The notes below the pieces were generated by a model, which saw nothing but the letters and a program-made list of their open reading frames with translations, did not search any database and was not told the origin of the DNA. A stretch of 58,433 nt of DNA, from contig VBAX01000051.1 of assembly GCA_005883075.1 (NCBI GenBank), positions 1-58,433 of the forward strand, written 5' to 3'. How positions within the stretch are numbered: position 1 is the first letter of the stretch; every line of letters starts with the position of its first letter. The translations under genes were made by a program, and so were the position numbers. Source of the stretch: Candidatus Bathyarchaeota archaeon. Its GTDB lineage: Archaea; Thermoproteota; Bathyarchaeia; 40CM-2-53-6. This document shows, piece by piece, positions 8,993-16,907 of this stretch.

Positions 8993-9127
8993 ATGAGCCA
9001 TACCTGTCCCGTATGCGGAAGCATCAGCCCCTGCATCTATTCCGGACCCGTCTCGAACGCTCCATTCAGATACCATGACTGCCGCTTCTGCGGGTCCACC
9101 TGGAAAGAAGCATCAACCTCGAACTAG
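8993..9127 (+). CDS. 44-residue zinc-ribbon protein downstream of thioredoxin
   Basis: ATG at 8993 lies 3 nt after the thioredoxin stop and the frame ends with TAG at 9125-9127. The product has two CxxC pairs, CPVCG at residues 5-9 and CRFCG at about residues 32-36, spaced as in a rubredoxin-like zinc ribbon. An extra Cys lies between them. The tight coupling suggests a shared redox or metal-related role. The function is unknown. Confidence 0.6.
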   Translation: MSHTCPVCGSISPCIYSGPVSNAPFRYHDCRFCGSTWKEASTSN

Positions 9128-9798
9128 AACAGAAAGCAGTCCTAGCCACCGGCGGTCTCCGCGAAAAAAATCGTCCATAATCAGCCCTATTCCTGAATCC
9201 AAGCCTACAATTTTCAGACACCAATTTTCCACGCCTATTCCTAGGGGACTCCACGGAGATCCGAAACAGCATGACAAGGCGAAAACAAGCCCATAATCCT
9301 CCCCGGACAGAACGGAACACTATCCCCGGAAAAACTGGACCCCCTCTAGTGTCGCTCTCCGCGTGGCCAGTTCCCCTCAAACCCTTCGCGAAAGTGACCC
9401 TACAAGCATGAACTTCCAACCTGCTAATCCGCGCCATGAAAACAAGCACCTGTAAACCGCTTTCTGAAACGAGCATTTGAAAACGCGCTTCGAAAATCGG
9501 TCCCTGAAACTAGTTCCCGAAAAACGCCTCCGAAATTTCGAACTCTAAACACAGTTCTGAAACGACCCTCTAGAACGTCTTTCTGAACCGGCCCCTCAAA
9601 AACCGCGCATGAAAAGGGTCCAAAAAACAATAGCCACGAATTTTCTAGCCCCCCGGGGCCTACCCAAGTCGCACGCCGCGCCCTCCGCGAAACACGCCTA
9701 GACCCCGCTTCAGCCCACGCTTTCCAACGCCCAACCCGGGTATCAGAACCCCTTTCTTCCCTTCTTCCCAGCACCGTTCTCCTCGAGATGAGGGACGC
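9128..9798. other. 670-bp gene-free, G-poor stretch
   Basis: No convincing gene is present. The + strand is strikingly poor in G and rich in C and A. The minus strand stays open in two overlapping frames (9066-9476 and 9424-9774), but these give low-complexity Arg/Phe/Gly-rich products without a family pattern. The centre holds the 13-bp periodic tract listed separately. The last 150 nt are C-rich and lead into the large membrane-protein gene. Confidence 0.55.
9430..9625 (+). repeat. Degenerate tandem repeat, period about 13 bp, about 14 units
   Basis: Motifs of the form YYCTGAAACG recur with the T (or equivalent) at 9437, 9453, 9465, 9478, 9491, 9505, 9518, 9531, 9546, 9558, 9571, 9584, 9596 and 9610. 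Spacings are mostly 12-14. The consensus is roughly N2-CYYCTGAAANCG. The period is not a multiple of three, so it is not a coding repeat. Confidence 0.65.
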
Positions 9799-12423
9799 GT
9801 GGCCCAGCCTCTGCCCTACATGGCCCTGAAAGATGCGCCAGTCCAGATCCGGCGAGCCGCCACCGTCGCCCAGATCTCCATCAGCATCACACGCGCCCTC
9901 GGAATACTATTCACCACCCTAATCATAGCCACCCTCCCAACATGGGTCCCTGGCCTCCTCGCCTACCAGACAATACCAGTCGCACTCCTCGTCCTCGCGA
10001 TCGGCTCGGTCATCGTCTCACGCAAAGGCAGCAGGATAAGGGAAGAGATCGCAGAGCGACAGTTCGAAAAAGTACGCCGCAGCACCTTCGCCACCGCCAT
10101 CCTAGGATTCATAATCGGCGGCATCATACCCGGCCTACTCTACATCTACCTCTACACCCGAATAGGCAACGTCATGGTCAAACAGACCCCTGACGATCCC
10201 AGAACAGTCTACCTCCTCCCACACCCCAGCGAGGGCATCTTCCTGGGCCGCTACCTCGGATGGATCGGAGCATACCTCCTCGTCCTCTACATCGGCTACA
10301 CCCAGCTATCACCGGGCCTCCGAGAAGTAAGCGACTGGCTCTCACCAGTCCTAGGCGTCCACTTCAACACGATGATCATCGCCCTATTCCTCGTCTTCAC
10401 CAACCCGCTAACCTATCCCCCACTACTCTACCTCTGGACCTTCGCAGGATTCCTCGGCGGCCTAATCGCCGGCGGAAAAATCAGACGAGGCTTCCTAGTC
10501 GGCATGACAGTATACCTCTCAACCCTCGGAGCACTAGGACTCGCAGCCCTCGCAATCTACCAGAACGTCAACCTCTCAACACTCTCCAGCCTTCCGCCAC
10601 CACCACCAGGCTTCTCGATCATAAGCGCCACCTCAGGACCCGTAGCAGGCGACATCATCCCGATCCTCATCCAAGGCGCGTCTCCAACAACCCAGATGGT
10701 AATCCAAGACGTCATACTCACCATGATAAGAAACGCTGGCCTCGTCTTCGCTGTAGCCACAATATCCGGTCGAGCCGCCTCCCTCTTCTGGCAAGGAGAC
10801 GTTTTCATCCTCAAAACATTCTGGAAGACGATCAAGACCAGGAAACCAAATCTGCCACAGACCACTCGCACCCGCGCCATACCAAAAAAGGGAATCCTCC
10901 TGCTCGCGCTCGCAATCCTCTTCCTTATCCCAACCCAGCATACAACCCAGCCCTCAACAATCACCCAAGCACCACCAGGCGGGCCTTACCAGCAAAACCT
11001 GGCAATCGGACTGGACATGCTCGGTGCCCCCAACGCCAGTTTACGAATGACAAACCTTGACCTCTCAAGCAAAGGTCTTGTCCTCGACAACAACTACGCC
11101 GGAAACAATCTCTCCCTCTTCATAATCAACAACAATTACTCACAATCCCTCGGCACCAGTTCTGGCCTCGGAATCCCAAGCTTCATCCTCGGACTATTCT
11201 CACAGCCCGCCCTGATCACATTCTATACAGGAGACCCAGCAACGACCCGAGGAGAATCCGATAATGTTGCAGCTCAATTCGCCCAAGCCCTAGGCGTCGG
11301 CTTCACCAAAGCCTTCGCCATTCCCTCAGGCCAAGGAACTGTCACAATTTATGCGCCTAACCCTGAACTCACAAACAACGACGCCCTCACACGAGTCCTC
11401 GGGCTCCTACCCGGCTCAAGCTTCTCCACCCTCATCAAACCAGCCAATCTCCAAACCCTACAATACTTGGCCGCAGTAGGCCTCGCAAGCATAAGCCTCC
11501 CAGCCCCACTCACCCAAACGCCCACCCAAGCATTCAGCTTCATCCTCAACACCCAATTCGCACGCCAATTCTACAAAGCAGGACAACACTATCTCAGCCT
11601 GAAAACACTATTTGGATTCCAGACTGGAATCGTCGGAGACACCAACTCAAACGCCTCCATCGTCTCCATCAGTTTCCAACGAGGAACAGTTCTCTACAGC
11701 CCGCTCGGACAAGTGCCGCCCTCCAACCCAATCTACGACAACTTCACCTCGACATACATCTACAACGCCACCATAACACCGAGATCAGACTTTGCAGCGA
11801 ACTTCACCTATCCATTCGCCCCAAACATAACCATACATAAAACCGTGAACCCGCCTAGCGGACCTCTAGGGACCGCCCATAACATCGTAGTTATGATCCA
11901 GAACTTCGACAACGTTACCGTCACAAATCTCAACGTCACCGATGACGAGGCGCCATCTTCATACCAGAAGACGCTCCAGATCTCGCCCAGCGGCGTACAA
12001 ACCGGCCAATTCGCCAACTTCCCTCCAAGCCAGACACAATTCCTCAGCTATACAGCAACAACAAAAAGCAGCGGAACCTATGTTCTATCGCCGGCAATCA
12101 TCGAGTTTGTCTGGGAAGCACCGAACGGAACGCGGGTCCGATACACGGTTGCCACCGACAATCCTCTGATCTCGTCATCAAGCGGACCCTGGACACAGTT
12201 CACAAGAACGTTCACCGACCTCCAGCCCTACTCCTACCTACTTCTTCTCCCTCTTCTACTCACACCAATCATTGAAACCCTGAAACTTCTCGGCAGACAT
12301 CGGAAGAGGAAACCCGAGCCCTGGGTCAGCGCACCTATGAGACCTCAAAACACACCTCCGCCCCCGCCTGCGCAAGCAGGACCCGACAAACCCGCCGACA
12401 TGCCGAGCTCCAAAAATCCTTGA
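9799..12423 (+). CDS. Large multi-pass membrane protein with extracellular domain
   Basis: The 874-residue product has a GTG start. The N-terminal third contains about nine membrane helices (residues 25-360), with a Pro-rich loop near 275. A further helix (KKGILLLALAILFLIP) precedes an extracytoplasmic region of about 430 residues full of Asn-x-Ser/Thr sequons. That region includes a Gly/Asn-rich globular part and, near 690-760, a DUF11-like beta module (HKTVNPPSGPLG.. VTVTNLNVTDDEAP). A last helix (YSYLLLLPLLLTPII) and a basic, Pro-rich cytosolic tail end the chain. I do not recognise the family. Codon use is strongly C-ended, unlike the neighbouring genes, and continues the C-rich bias of the upstream tract. 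Confidence 0.75.
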   Translation: MAQPLPYMALKDAPVQIRRAATVAQISISITRALGILFTTLIIATLPTWVPGLLAYQTIPVALLVLAIGSVIVSRKGSRIREEIAERQFEKVRRSTFATAILGFIIGGIIPGLLYIYLYTRIGNVMVKQTPDDPRTVYLLPHPSEGIFLGRYLGWIGAYLLVLYIGYTQLSPGLREVSDWLSPVLGVHFNTMIIALFLVFTNPLTYPPLLYLWTFAGFLGGLIAGGKIRRGFLVGMTVYLSTLGALGLAALAIYQNVNLSTLSSLPPPPPGFSIISATSGPVAGDIIPILIQGASPTTQMVIQDVILTMIRNAGLVFAVATISGRAASLFWQGDVFILKTFWKTIKTRKPNLPQTTRTRAIPKKGILLLALAILFLIPTQHTTQPSTITQAPPGGPYQQNLAIGLDMLGAPNASLRMTNLDLSSKGLVLDNNYAGNNLSLFIINNNYSQSLGTSSGLGIPSFILGLFSQPALITFYTGDPATTRGESDNVAAQFAQALGVGFTKAFAIPSGQGTVTIYAPNPELTNNDALTRVLGLLPGSSFSTLIKPANLQTLQYLAAVGLASISLPAPLTQTPTQAFSFILNTQFARQFYKAGQHYLSLKTLFGFQTGIVGDTNSNASIVSISFQRGTVLYSPLGQVPPSNPIYDNFTSTYIYNATITPRSDFAANFTYPFAPNITIHKTVNPPSGPLGTAHNIVVMIQNFDNVTVTNLNVTDDEAPSSYQKTLQISPSGVQTGQFANFPPSQTQFLSYTATTKSSGTYVLSPAIIEFVWEAPNGTRVRYTVATDNPLISSSSGPWTQFTRTFTDLQPYSYLLLLPLLLTPIIETLKLLGRHRKRKPEPWVSAPMRPQNTPPPPPAQAGPDKPADMPSSKNP

Positions 12424-12536
12424 GCAGTTTTCACAACCTGTAGAATCGCTTTTCTCAACCCAAGCACAGCCTCATCCTGTGGTCTGTTTCCCGATCTTGC
12501 CCTAGAACGGCTTCACTACCGGTGAGGTCGTTCATA

Positions 12537-12558
12537 GACCCCTTCGTTTCCACTGGAG
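12537..12558 (-). promoter_or_regulatory. Origin recognition box (ORB)-like element
   Basis: On the minus strand it reads CTCCAGTGGAAAC followed by GAAGGGGTC, an excellent fit to the archaeal ORB pattern (TCCAGTGGAAAC core plus a downstream G-string) bound by Orc1/Cdc6. It lies 5.6 kb from the cdc6 gene start. It could act as a dispersed Orc1 site or mark part of a second origin. Confidence 0.6.
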
Positions 12559-12591
12559 CCCGTGGAAAATGACAGGATTATCAGTTGAGCA

Positions 12592-12642
12592 TGTTCACAT
12601 ACAATATGAACAATGATGCGCGAGCCTTTTCTACATGTGAAC
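12592..12642 (+). promoter_or_regulatory. Inverted repeats upstream of HTH gene
   Basis: TGTTCA (12592-12597) pairs with TGAACA (12607-12612) around an AT-rich ACAATA centre. GTTCACAT (12593-12600) also pairs with ATGTGAAC (12635-12642). The nested dyads 40-90 nt before the start at 12682 suggest an operator, possibly autoregulatory. Confidence 0.45.
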
Positions 12643-12681
12643 TACGAACTGTGAATGCCACAGTTTTCTCGAGGAACAAAG

Positions 12682-13107
12682 ATGAGACCACGACGATTGA
12701 AGGTAGAATTCTACGACCAGGAAGGAGTCCGACACTCCATCGCGATCGACGGCCCTGTGACGAAGGAGAAAGTGGGTAGAATATTGGACCTGGTTGAGTT
12801 AATGTCCGGAACGCCTCAGGCGTCCGCTGCGGCCCTCGGACTGTCCCCCAGAAAATTCGACAGGCTAGCCAGCACAATCATATCCCAGCTGAAAGGAAGA
12901 GCCTTCACGTCACGCGAAGCGAGAAAAATGTTCGAGACTACCTTTGGAGAAAAGATACCTTTGAGCACGGTGTCCACCTATCTAACAAGGCTAACAGATC
13001 GCGGAGTCCTTGAGAGACGGCAGGAAAAACTTGGTTTAGCGTATCGAGTCAAGCTTGATGAGCAGAAACAGTCTCTCGCTCCTGCTCCTTTCCTTCAGCC
13101 TTCGTAA
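12682..13107 (+). CDS. Winged-helix DNA-binding protein
   Basis: I start at ATG 12682 because GAGGA lies 6 nt before it; the frame extends upstream to 12655. The 141-residue product has a small N-terminal beta part (LKVEFYDQEGVRHSIAID). A helical region with SAAALGLSPRKFDRLAS looks like a first HTH. A C-terminal winged helix follows, with FTSREARKMF then PLSTVSTYLTRLTDRGVLERR. This is probably a transcription factor. Its last 59 nt overlap the end of the convergent gene. Confidence 0.7.
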   Translation: MRPRRLKVEFYDQEGVRHSIAIDGPVTKEKVGRILDLVELMSGTPQASAAALGLSPRKFDRLASTIISQLKGRAFTSREARKMFETTFGEKIPLSTVSTYLTRLTDRGVLERRQEKLGLAYRVKLDEQKQSLAPAPFLQPS

Positions 13108-13726
13108 AGCTCTGCTTCACACGTTCCACAGTCGAGTATCGAAATGGGATCCGAGTCTGGTCCCGTCGAACATACCCCTCATCAAAGAGCTTCTTCATCA
13201 AACGAGCTGTGTGTTCCCTAGAACGTCCCACAACTCTTCCTATTTCTGGCGCCGACTTTGGCCCTTCGTCCGCCAAGAGAGTAAGCACTTGAAGCTCAGT
13301 GGGAGTAGTTATCGAGTTCAATGAGCCCGGCTGCACAACGGAAGGATCCATCCGGATTGGAGATTGAATCACGGTTGACTGTAAGCTAGGTCTTACAGGC
13401 TCCGATATCTCCTCGATCACCTTCGTTGCGGTTGAAATTGTTGCGGAAGGGTGCAGAACTGTATCAGCGACCTCCTTAATCCAGTTCAGCGACTCCCCCA
13501 GAAGCTTCTCCGTCTTTTGCAGCCGCTCAAGCAACACTAAATCGGAAAGCTTGGACTGATCACCCGAAATCTTGAGCCTTTCAACCTCAATGGCCAAGTC
13601 CCTTAGGCTCGCCTCGAAAGAGCTGAGCCTGGAAGAGAATACGTCGAAGAACAGCTTCGCAACATCCCCATTTCCAGGGGACCCCTTAACCCCCGCTCCG
13701 ATTGACCGTTTCCCTATTCCAAACAT
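13049..13726 (-). CDS. Coiled-coil protein with C-terminal MarR-like HTH
   Basis: I start at ATG 13726 (225 residues). The longer frame back to 13858 would translate through the palindromic operator cluster. The N-terminal half is a predicted coiled coil (leucine heptads around residues 25-100). The C-terminal 80 residues form a winged helix: TPTELQVLTLLADEGPKSAPEIGRVVG, then SREHTARLMKKLFDEGYVRRD. This is probably a dimeric transcription regulator. Palindromes in its leader suggest autoregulation. It overlaps the convergent HTH gene. Confidence 0.75.
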   Translation of the reverse strand: MFGIGKRSIGAGVKGSPGNGDVAKLFFDVFSSRLSSFEASLRDLAIEVERLKISGDQSKLSDLVLLERLQKTEKLLGESLNWIKEVADTVLHPSATISTATKVIEEISEPVRPSLQSTVIQSPIRMDPSVVQPGSLNSITTPTELQVLTLLADEGPKSAPEIGRVVGRSREHTARLMKKLFDEGYVRRDQTRIPFRYSTVERVKQSFTKAEGKEQERETVSAHQA

Positions 13727-13729
13727 TTC

Positions 13730-13985
13730 TGTGACATCACACGATATGAACCGTGACGTCACCGTAAGCTCTACATGCGCATTTAACACTAACGATTGTG
13801 ACATTAATCCAGAGGGAACGCCATCACGAGTGATGATGTCGTGACTCCCGTGTTGCATCGTGACATCAAGCGCATGACATGTTAACTAACGTCTACTCTC
13901 AACCTCGCCAGAACGAACTCCCGATGGTAAAATTTGGAATAACGACCGTGATGTATGTGATGCCTAATCACTCGTGTGACGTCAC
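13730..13985 (-). promoter_or_regulatory. Cluster of GTGACGTCAC-type palindromes
   Basis: Perfect GTGACGTCAC palindromes lie at 13753-13762 and 13976-13985. TGTGA-CA-TCACA is at 13730-13741 and ATCAC-GA-GTGAT at 13823-13834. Partial copies occur at 13798 (GTGACATTA), 13838 (GTCGTGAC), 13860 (GTGACATCA), 13873 (CATGACATG) and about 13948 (GTGATGTATGTGATG). They fill the region upstream of the HTH gene that starts at 13726. A TATA-like TTAAATG lies at about 13780 on the minus strand. Confidence 0.6.
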
Positions 13986-14473
13986 GTATCACGATTCCTT
14001 CCGAACATCGCATGAAACGCATGCTCAAGGTCATCGATTATCGAGTCCACGGTTCGCTGATAGACCTCAGGCTCGCCTTGCCCTGCGTCTCTGAGCTGGG
14101 AAGTTTGAGTTTTGAGGCGCTCTGAAGCTTCCAAAAAGGGGGCGATGCTTGGGGATTCCGTCAAGCCACAGTAGCCGAGGAGGAGAACGGTGTGAATTGC
14201 CTCCACAACATTTTCTCTCGCTTGTCTTAGGGTTCTATTGAAGGATCCGCGGCTGATTCCCTTCTCGTCCCGCCGCAATTGAGCCATATCACTGCGTGTT
14301 AGGCGTTTATTCGCCATATCATGTCCAAGCTGGTCTACCAGAAGCGTTTCGAACTGTGCTCCCGTTAGATTACTGCGCCGCAAAAGTGCTGAGAGTATTC
14401 TATCACCAAGCGTTTCCTCGATAACCGCACGCGTTCCCTCGTGCCAACCCTTTGACGTGTCAGAATTCTCCAT
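13982..14473 (-). CDS. Hypothetical helical protein, possible HTH
   Basis: The 163-residue product is soluble and helical. Residues 55-95 (RLTRSDMAQLRRDEKGISRGSFNRTLRQARENV) resemble an HTH followed by a recognition helix, which would fit a DNA-binding role, and are followed by a hydrophobic segment (AIHTVLLLGYCGL). The family is not recognised. Its start is preceded by an inverted repeat and a TATA-like sequence, and it is divergent from the Mrr-like gene. Confidence 0.65.
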   Translation of the reverse strand: MENSDTSKGWHEGTRAVIEETLGDRILSALLRRSNLTGAQFETLLVDQLGHDMANKRLTRSDMAQLRRDEKGISRGSFNRTLRQARENVVEAIHTVLLLGYCGLTESPSIAPFLEASERLKTQTSQLRDAGQGEPEVYQRTVDSIIDDLEHAFHAMFGRNRDT

Positions 14474-14474
14474 G

Positions 14475-14492
14475 GATACGGTTTTGTATCCG
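14475..14492 (-). promoter_or_regulatory. Inverted repeat GGATAC-N6-GTATCC
   Basis: A perfect 6-bp-arm dyad sits directly upstream of the ATG at 14473, with a TATA-like GATACAATAG beyond it (about 14496-14505). The position suits an operator covering the transcription start. Confidence 0.45.
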
Positions 14493-14595
14493 TCACTATT
14501 GTATCTTGCTCAGCCTCGCTTAGCAACGTTGGCAAGTTACACCACGCTTATTCCACAACTTTGACACCTTCGAATTAGTCAAACGCGGGTCTTAC

Positions 14596-15702
14596 ATGGC
14601 CACAGATGCGAGAACAGAATCAGGCAATTTGGTGGTGGACATGGTCTGTGACGTTTGCCGGGTCGAGGGATTTGAAGTTGAGAAGAACGCACAGGCAGGG
14701 GATTCGCCTACCCATTTTGTGGACATTCTCGCGTCCAGGAAGAAGGGTAAGAAGATGCAGAAAGTCGCCTTCGAATGCTGGGAAGGATCCAGTCAAGTTG
14801 AGGGACTGGAAGTCGAGAAGTTCGCGGCCCGCTTGAAAAGCCTGGGAATTCAGAGCGGAATCTACGTTTCTCCAAAAGGGTTCGGCGGCAACGCCGAATT
14901 CATGGCCCGCAAGCTCGGCGTCGAGCTTTGGGATCTGGCTAAGCTGAAGGAGAGGGTAGAAAATATCAAAGCCCCAGAGAGACACAAAGTTCCGGGAACG
15001 CTACCGGTCGCGAGAGCAGCGGCATCTCGCCTCTTGGCTCATGGCTTAGCCAACGGCACTTTCCTCAAGCTATCCTCTATGCCAAGACTTGAGTTTCGAC
15101 CGTACTTCTTTTCCAATTTCCAGATCGATAATCAACGGAAAAAACTGGCAGTGGGAGTTCTCGTGTTTGACGGTGTAGACGGTCGCGTATGCGACGCAGG
15201 TCTCTTCGAGGGACACATGGACGACCTTCCATCAACTGGGTTCTTTGTTGATTGTCTGGAGATCGAGCCGTCAATAGGTTCCATGCCGAAGCTGCCTCCT
15301 GAACTTGAGATGAAGAACACTGTTACCGTTGCGCCAGCAGGGGTAACTGAGGACATGGTCCGATCTAAAACCAAGGAAGCGGTGAGCGGTCATGGCAATG
15401 CAACCGTAACGGGGGTTCAATTGCTCCATGTTCCCATAGTGACCGTAGAGATGCTTGCTGCGGGCAAGTCCTATCGAAAGATCCTTCAGGCAGCTACGGG
15501 AGAGATGATCTGGGACGATACTCAGAAGTGTTCTCTTTGTGATCAAAAGTCCAGGGCGATATGCGAGGTCTGTGGTGGGACGGTTTGTGGTGAGCATGAG
15601 AGGACTTGCAGTTCCTGCCGCAAGCACCTTTGCACGGATTGCGTTGTGACCAAGGGGATCGTGAACAAGATTCCGCTTTGCCCGACGTGCAAGAATGCCT
15701 AG
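14596..15702 (+). CDS. Mrr-like nuclease-fold protein with C-terminal zinc fingers
   Basis: The 368-residue protein has an N-terminal domain (about 1-120) that looks like a restriction-endonuclease fold of the Mrr type: HFVDILASRKKGKKMQKVAFECWEGSSQVE gives an Asp then a Glu-x-Trp strand, where the family has D...ExK/QxK. A middle domain of beta type is unrecognised. The C-terminal 60 residues carry about five Cys pairs (CSLC, CEVC, CGEHE, CSSC, CTDC, CPTC), similar to B-box/treble-clef zinc fingers. It could act on or sense DNA. The catalytic Lys is not obvious (Cys-Trp in its place), so activity is uncertain. Confidence 0.65.
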   Translation: MATDARTESGNLVVDMVCDVCRVEGFEVEKNAQAGDSPTHFVDILASRKKGKKMQKVAFECWEGSSQVEGLEVEKFAARLKSLGIQSGIYVSPKGFGGNAEFMARKLGVELWDLAKLKERVENIKAPERHKVPGTLPVARAAASRLLAHGLANGTFLKLSSMPRLEFRPYFFSNFQIDNQRKKLAVGVLVFDGVDGRVCDAGLFEGHMDDLPSTGFFVDCLEIEPSIGSMPKLPPELEMKNTVTVAPAGVTEDMVRSKTKEAVSGHGNATVTGVQLLHVPIVTVEMLAAGKSYRKILQAATGEMIWDDTQKCSLCDQKSRAICEVCGGTVCGEHERTCSSCRKHLCTDCVVTKGIVNKIPLCPTCKNA

Positions 15703-15808
15703 AGAGGACTGGATCTCTCCTACTGCCGCGCAGGGATTCGCTCAATCTTGCTTAGTAACCACTAAGCACGCATTCTTCATCGGTTCATGATGGATAGGAA
15801 CCAGGTGG

Positions 15809-16030
15809 CTATCTAGGGATGTGGTTTTCTGCTATTGCTGCCTTGGCGAGCCGCTGTATCGTTTCCTCATGTCTGCTGATGTGAGCCATCATGTCCAACC
15901 GTAGCCTTTGCATCGCTGCTCGAGCGGCATCTCGTGCGGCCTGCTCCATCAAAGGGGTAAGCCTCTCTTCCATCCTCTTCAACAGCGCCTCTTCGAGCCG
16001 TAGAACCTCTTCTTCCCGCAATGTCTCCAT
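15809..16030 (-). CDS. Small coiled-coil protein
   Basis: The 73-residue, highly charged helix (EEEVLRLEEALLKRMEERLTP and following) is a predicted coiled coil with no membrane or catalytic signal. ATG at 16030 is preceded by a strong Shine-Dalgarno (GGAGGTGA, spacing about 5) that overlaps the stop of the upstream small zinc-binding gene. The two are thus translationally coupled. Confidence 0.65.
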   Translation of the reverse strand: METLREEEVLRLEEALLKRMEERLTPLMEQAARDAARAAMQRLRLDMMAHISRHEETIQRLAKAAIAENHIPR

Positions 16031-16035
16031 TCAAC

Positions 16036-16221
16036 TCACCTCCTCCGAGAAGTCACAGTAGTCGACCCAATTTCGTCCATTATTGGCTCAATTTTCACGG
16101 ACTGTCGGGCGCACACCGCGCACTCCCAGACCCGGTCACAGGTGAAATTCTCGTAATTGCAACATCGCCTGCGGAAGTAATCGTTCAACTGATTCTCTCG
16201 ATTGGCCTTTTTTCCAGTCAT
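16036..16221 (-). CDS. Small Cys-rich (zinc-ribbon-like) protein
   Basis: The 61-residue product starts at ATG 16221 with a GGTGAG about 7 nt upstream. It holds CC, C and CAVC cysteines in the middle (RRRCCNYENFTCDRVWECAVCARQ), consistent with a small zinc-binding fold. Its stop codon overlaps the Shine-Dalgarno of the next gene (coiled-coil protein), so the two form an operon. Function unknown. Confidence 0.55.
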   Translation of the reverse strand: MTGKKANRENQLNDYFRRRCCNYENFTCDRVWECAVCARQSVKIEPIMDEIGSTTVTSRRR

Positions 16222-16313
16222 GCCAGGCTCACCAACACAAGACCCATGAACTCTTACGTTGACTGTCCACTGCAGCCTCAACGGGACGACTAAAGGCTCC
16301 TGTAACTGGAAAC

Positions 16314-16907
16314 CTAGCCAAGAGGTTCTGCAGAGAACAGGCCTCTAGCAAGTATACCCGCAACCCGCAAAGGTTCAGGCATTCGCGAGACGAATGCCGA
16401 AGCTTTCAAGATCAACCTGGTCTCACGAATTGAGCATCCGAACTGTTCAAAGAACACGGGACCTTCACTAGTTGTCCGAAGTTTGTGTATTGGGCCAAGT
16501 GATCTGATCAGTTCCCATCTCTTCTCCCAATCAGGAAAATGTTTGACCAGGGCACGCTTCACAGCCCTGTTATCCGGCCGGGAACCGACGACCACGATCA
16601 CCGGCGCCTTGCACAATTTCAGGACCTTCCAAGGGTCGATAAGATTGAATCCTCCGAAGGTCACGCCCGACAACAACACCGGAATCTTGTGGGAATCTCT
16701 GAGGAGAAACTCGGCTTTTCTAGTTGCGTCCAGCCCGTCAACTGTAATCCAGTCAGCTCTGAATTGATGAAGGTGAGGGCCTTTCAGCCAGACGGCTAGG
16801 AGAGGAGCGTGTCGGACCTTATCATCGGTTTTCGGCGGAAACGGGCCATCATCTATCCCAATACATCTAGAGACTTGTTTGATGTTTGAGGACGCTCCGT
16901 GGAACAA
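16314..16907 (-). CDS. DUF99 family protein (endonuclease V-like fold)
   Basis: The 197-residue product matches the archaeal DUF99 pattern: CIGIDDGPF near the N-terminus, ITVDGLDATRKAEFL, then LLSGVTFGGFNLID and VVVGSRPDNRAVKRALVKHFPDW. DUF99 is related to endonuclease V and is believed to act on damaged DNA or RNA, but its substrate is not settled. I chose TTG 16907 because DUF99 usually has 10-20 residues before GIDD; another in-frame TTG is at 16937. Either start overlaps the end of cdc6, indicating cotranscription. Confidence 0.85.
   Translation of the reverse strand: MFHGASSNIKQVSRCIGIDDGPFPPKTDDKVRHAPLLAVWLKGPHLHQFRADWITVDGLDATRKAEFLLRDSHKIPVLLSGVTFGGFNLIDPWKVLKLCKAPVIVVVGSRPDNRAVKRALVKHFPDWEKRWELIRSLGPIHKLRTTSEGPVFFEQFGCSIRETRLILKASAFVSRMPEPLRVAGILARGLFSAEPLG

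Noticed and set aside
9066-9774. Two overlapping minus-strand frames that look like a pentapeptide-repeat protein (Phe every 4-5 residues)
   Set aside because: The spacing alternates 4 and 5 because the DNA period is about 13 bp, not 15. It reflects the DNA repeat, not a protein repeat.
10260-11060. 266-codon plus-strand frame inside the large membrane-protein gene
   Set aside because: An Arg/His/Pro-rich shadow caused by the C-rich codon bias of the real gene.
13823-13868. C/D-box sRNA suggested by TGATGA near 13831
   Set aside because: No CTGA D box at suitable spacing; the TGATGA belongs to the palindrome cluster.
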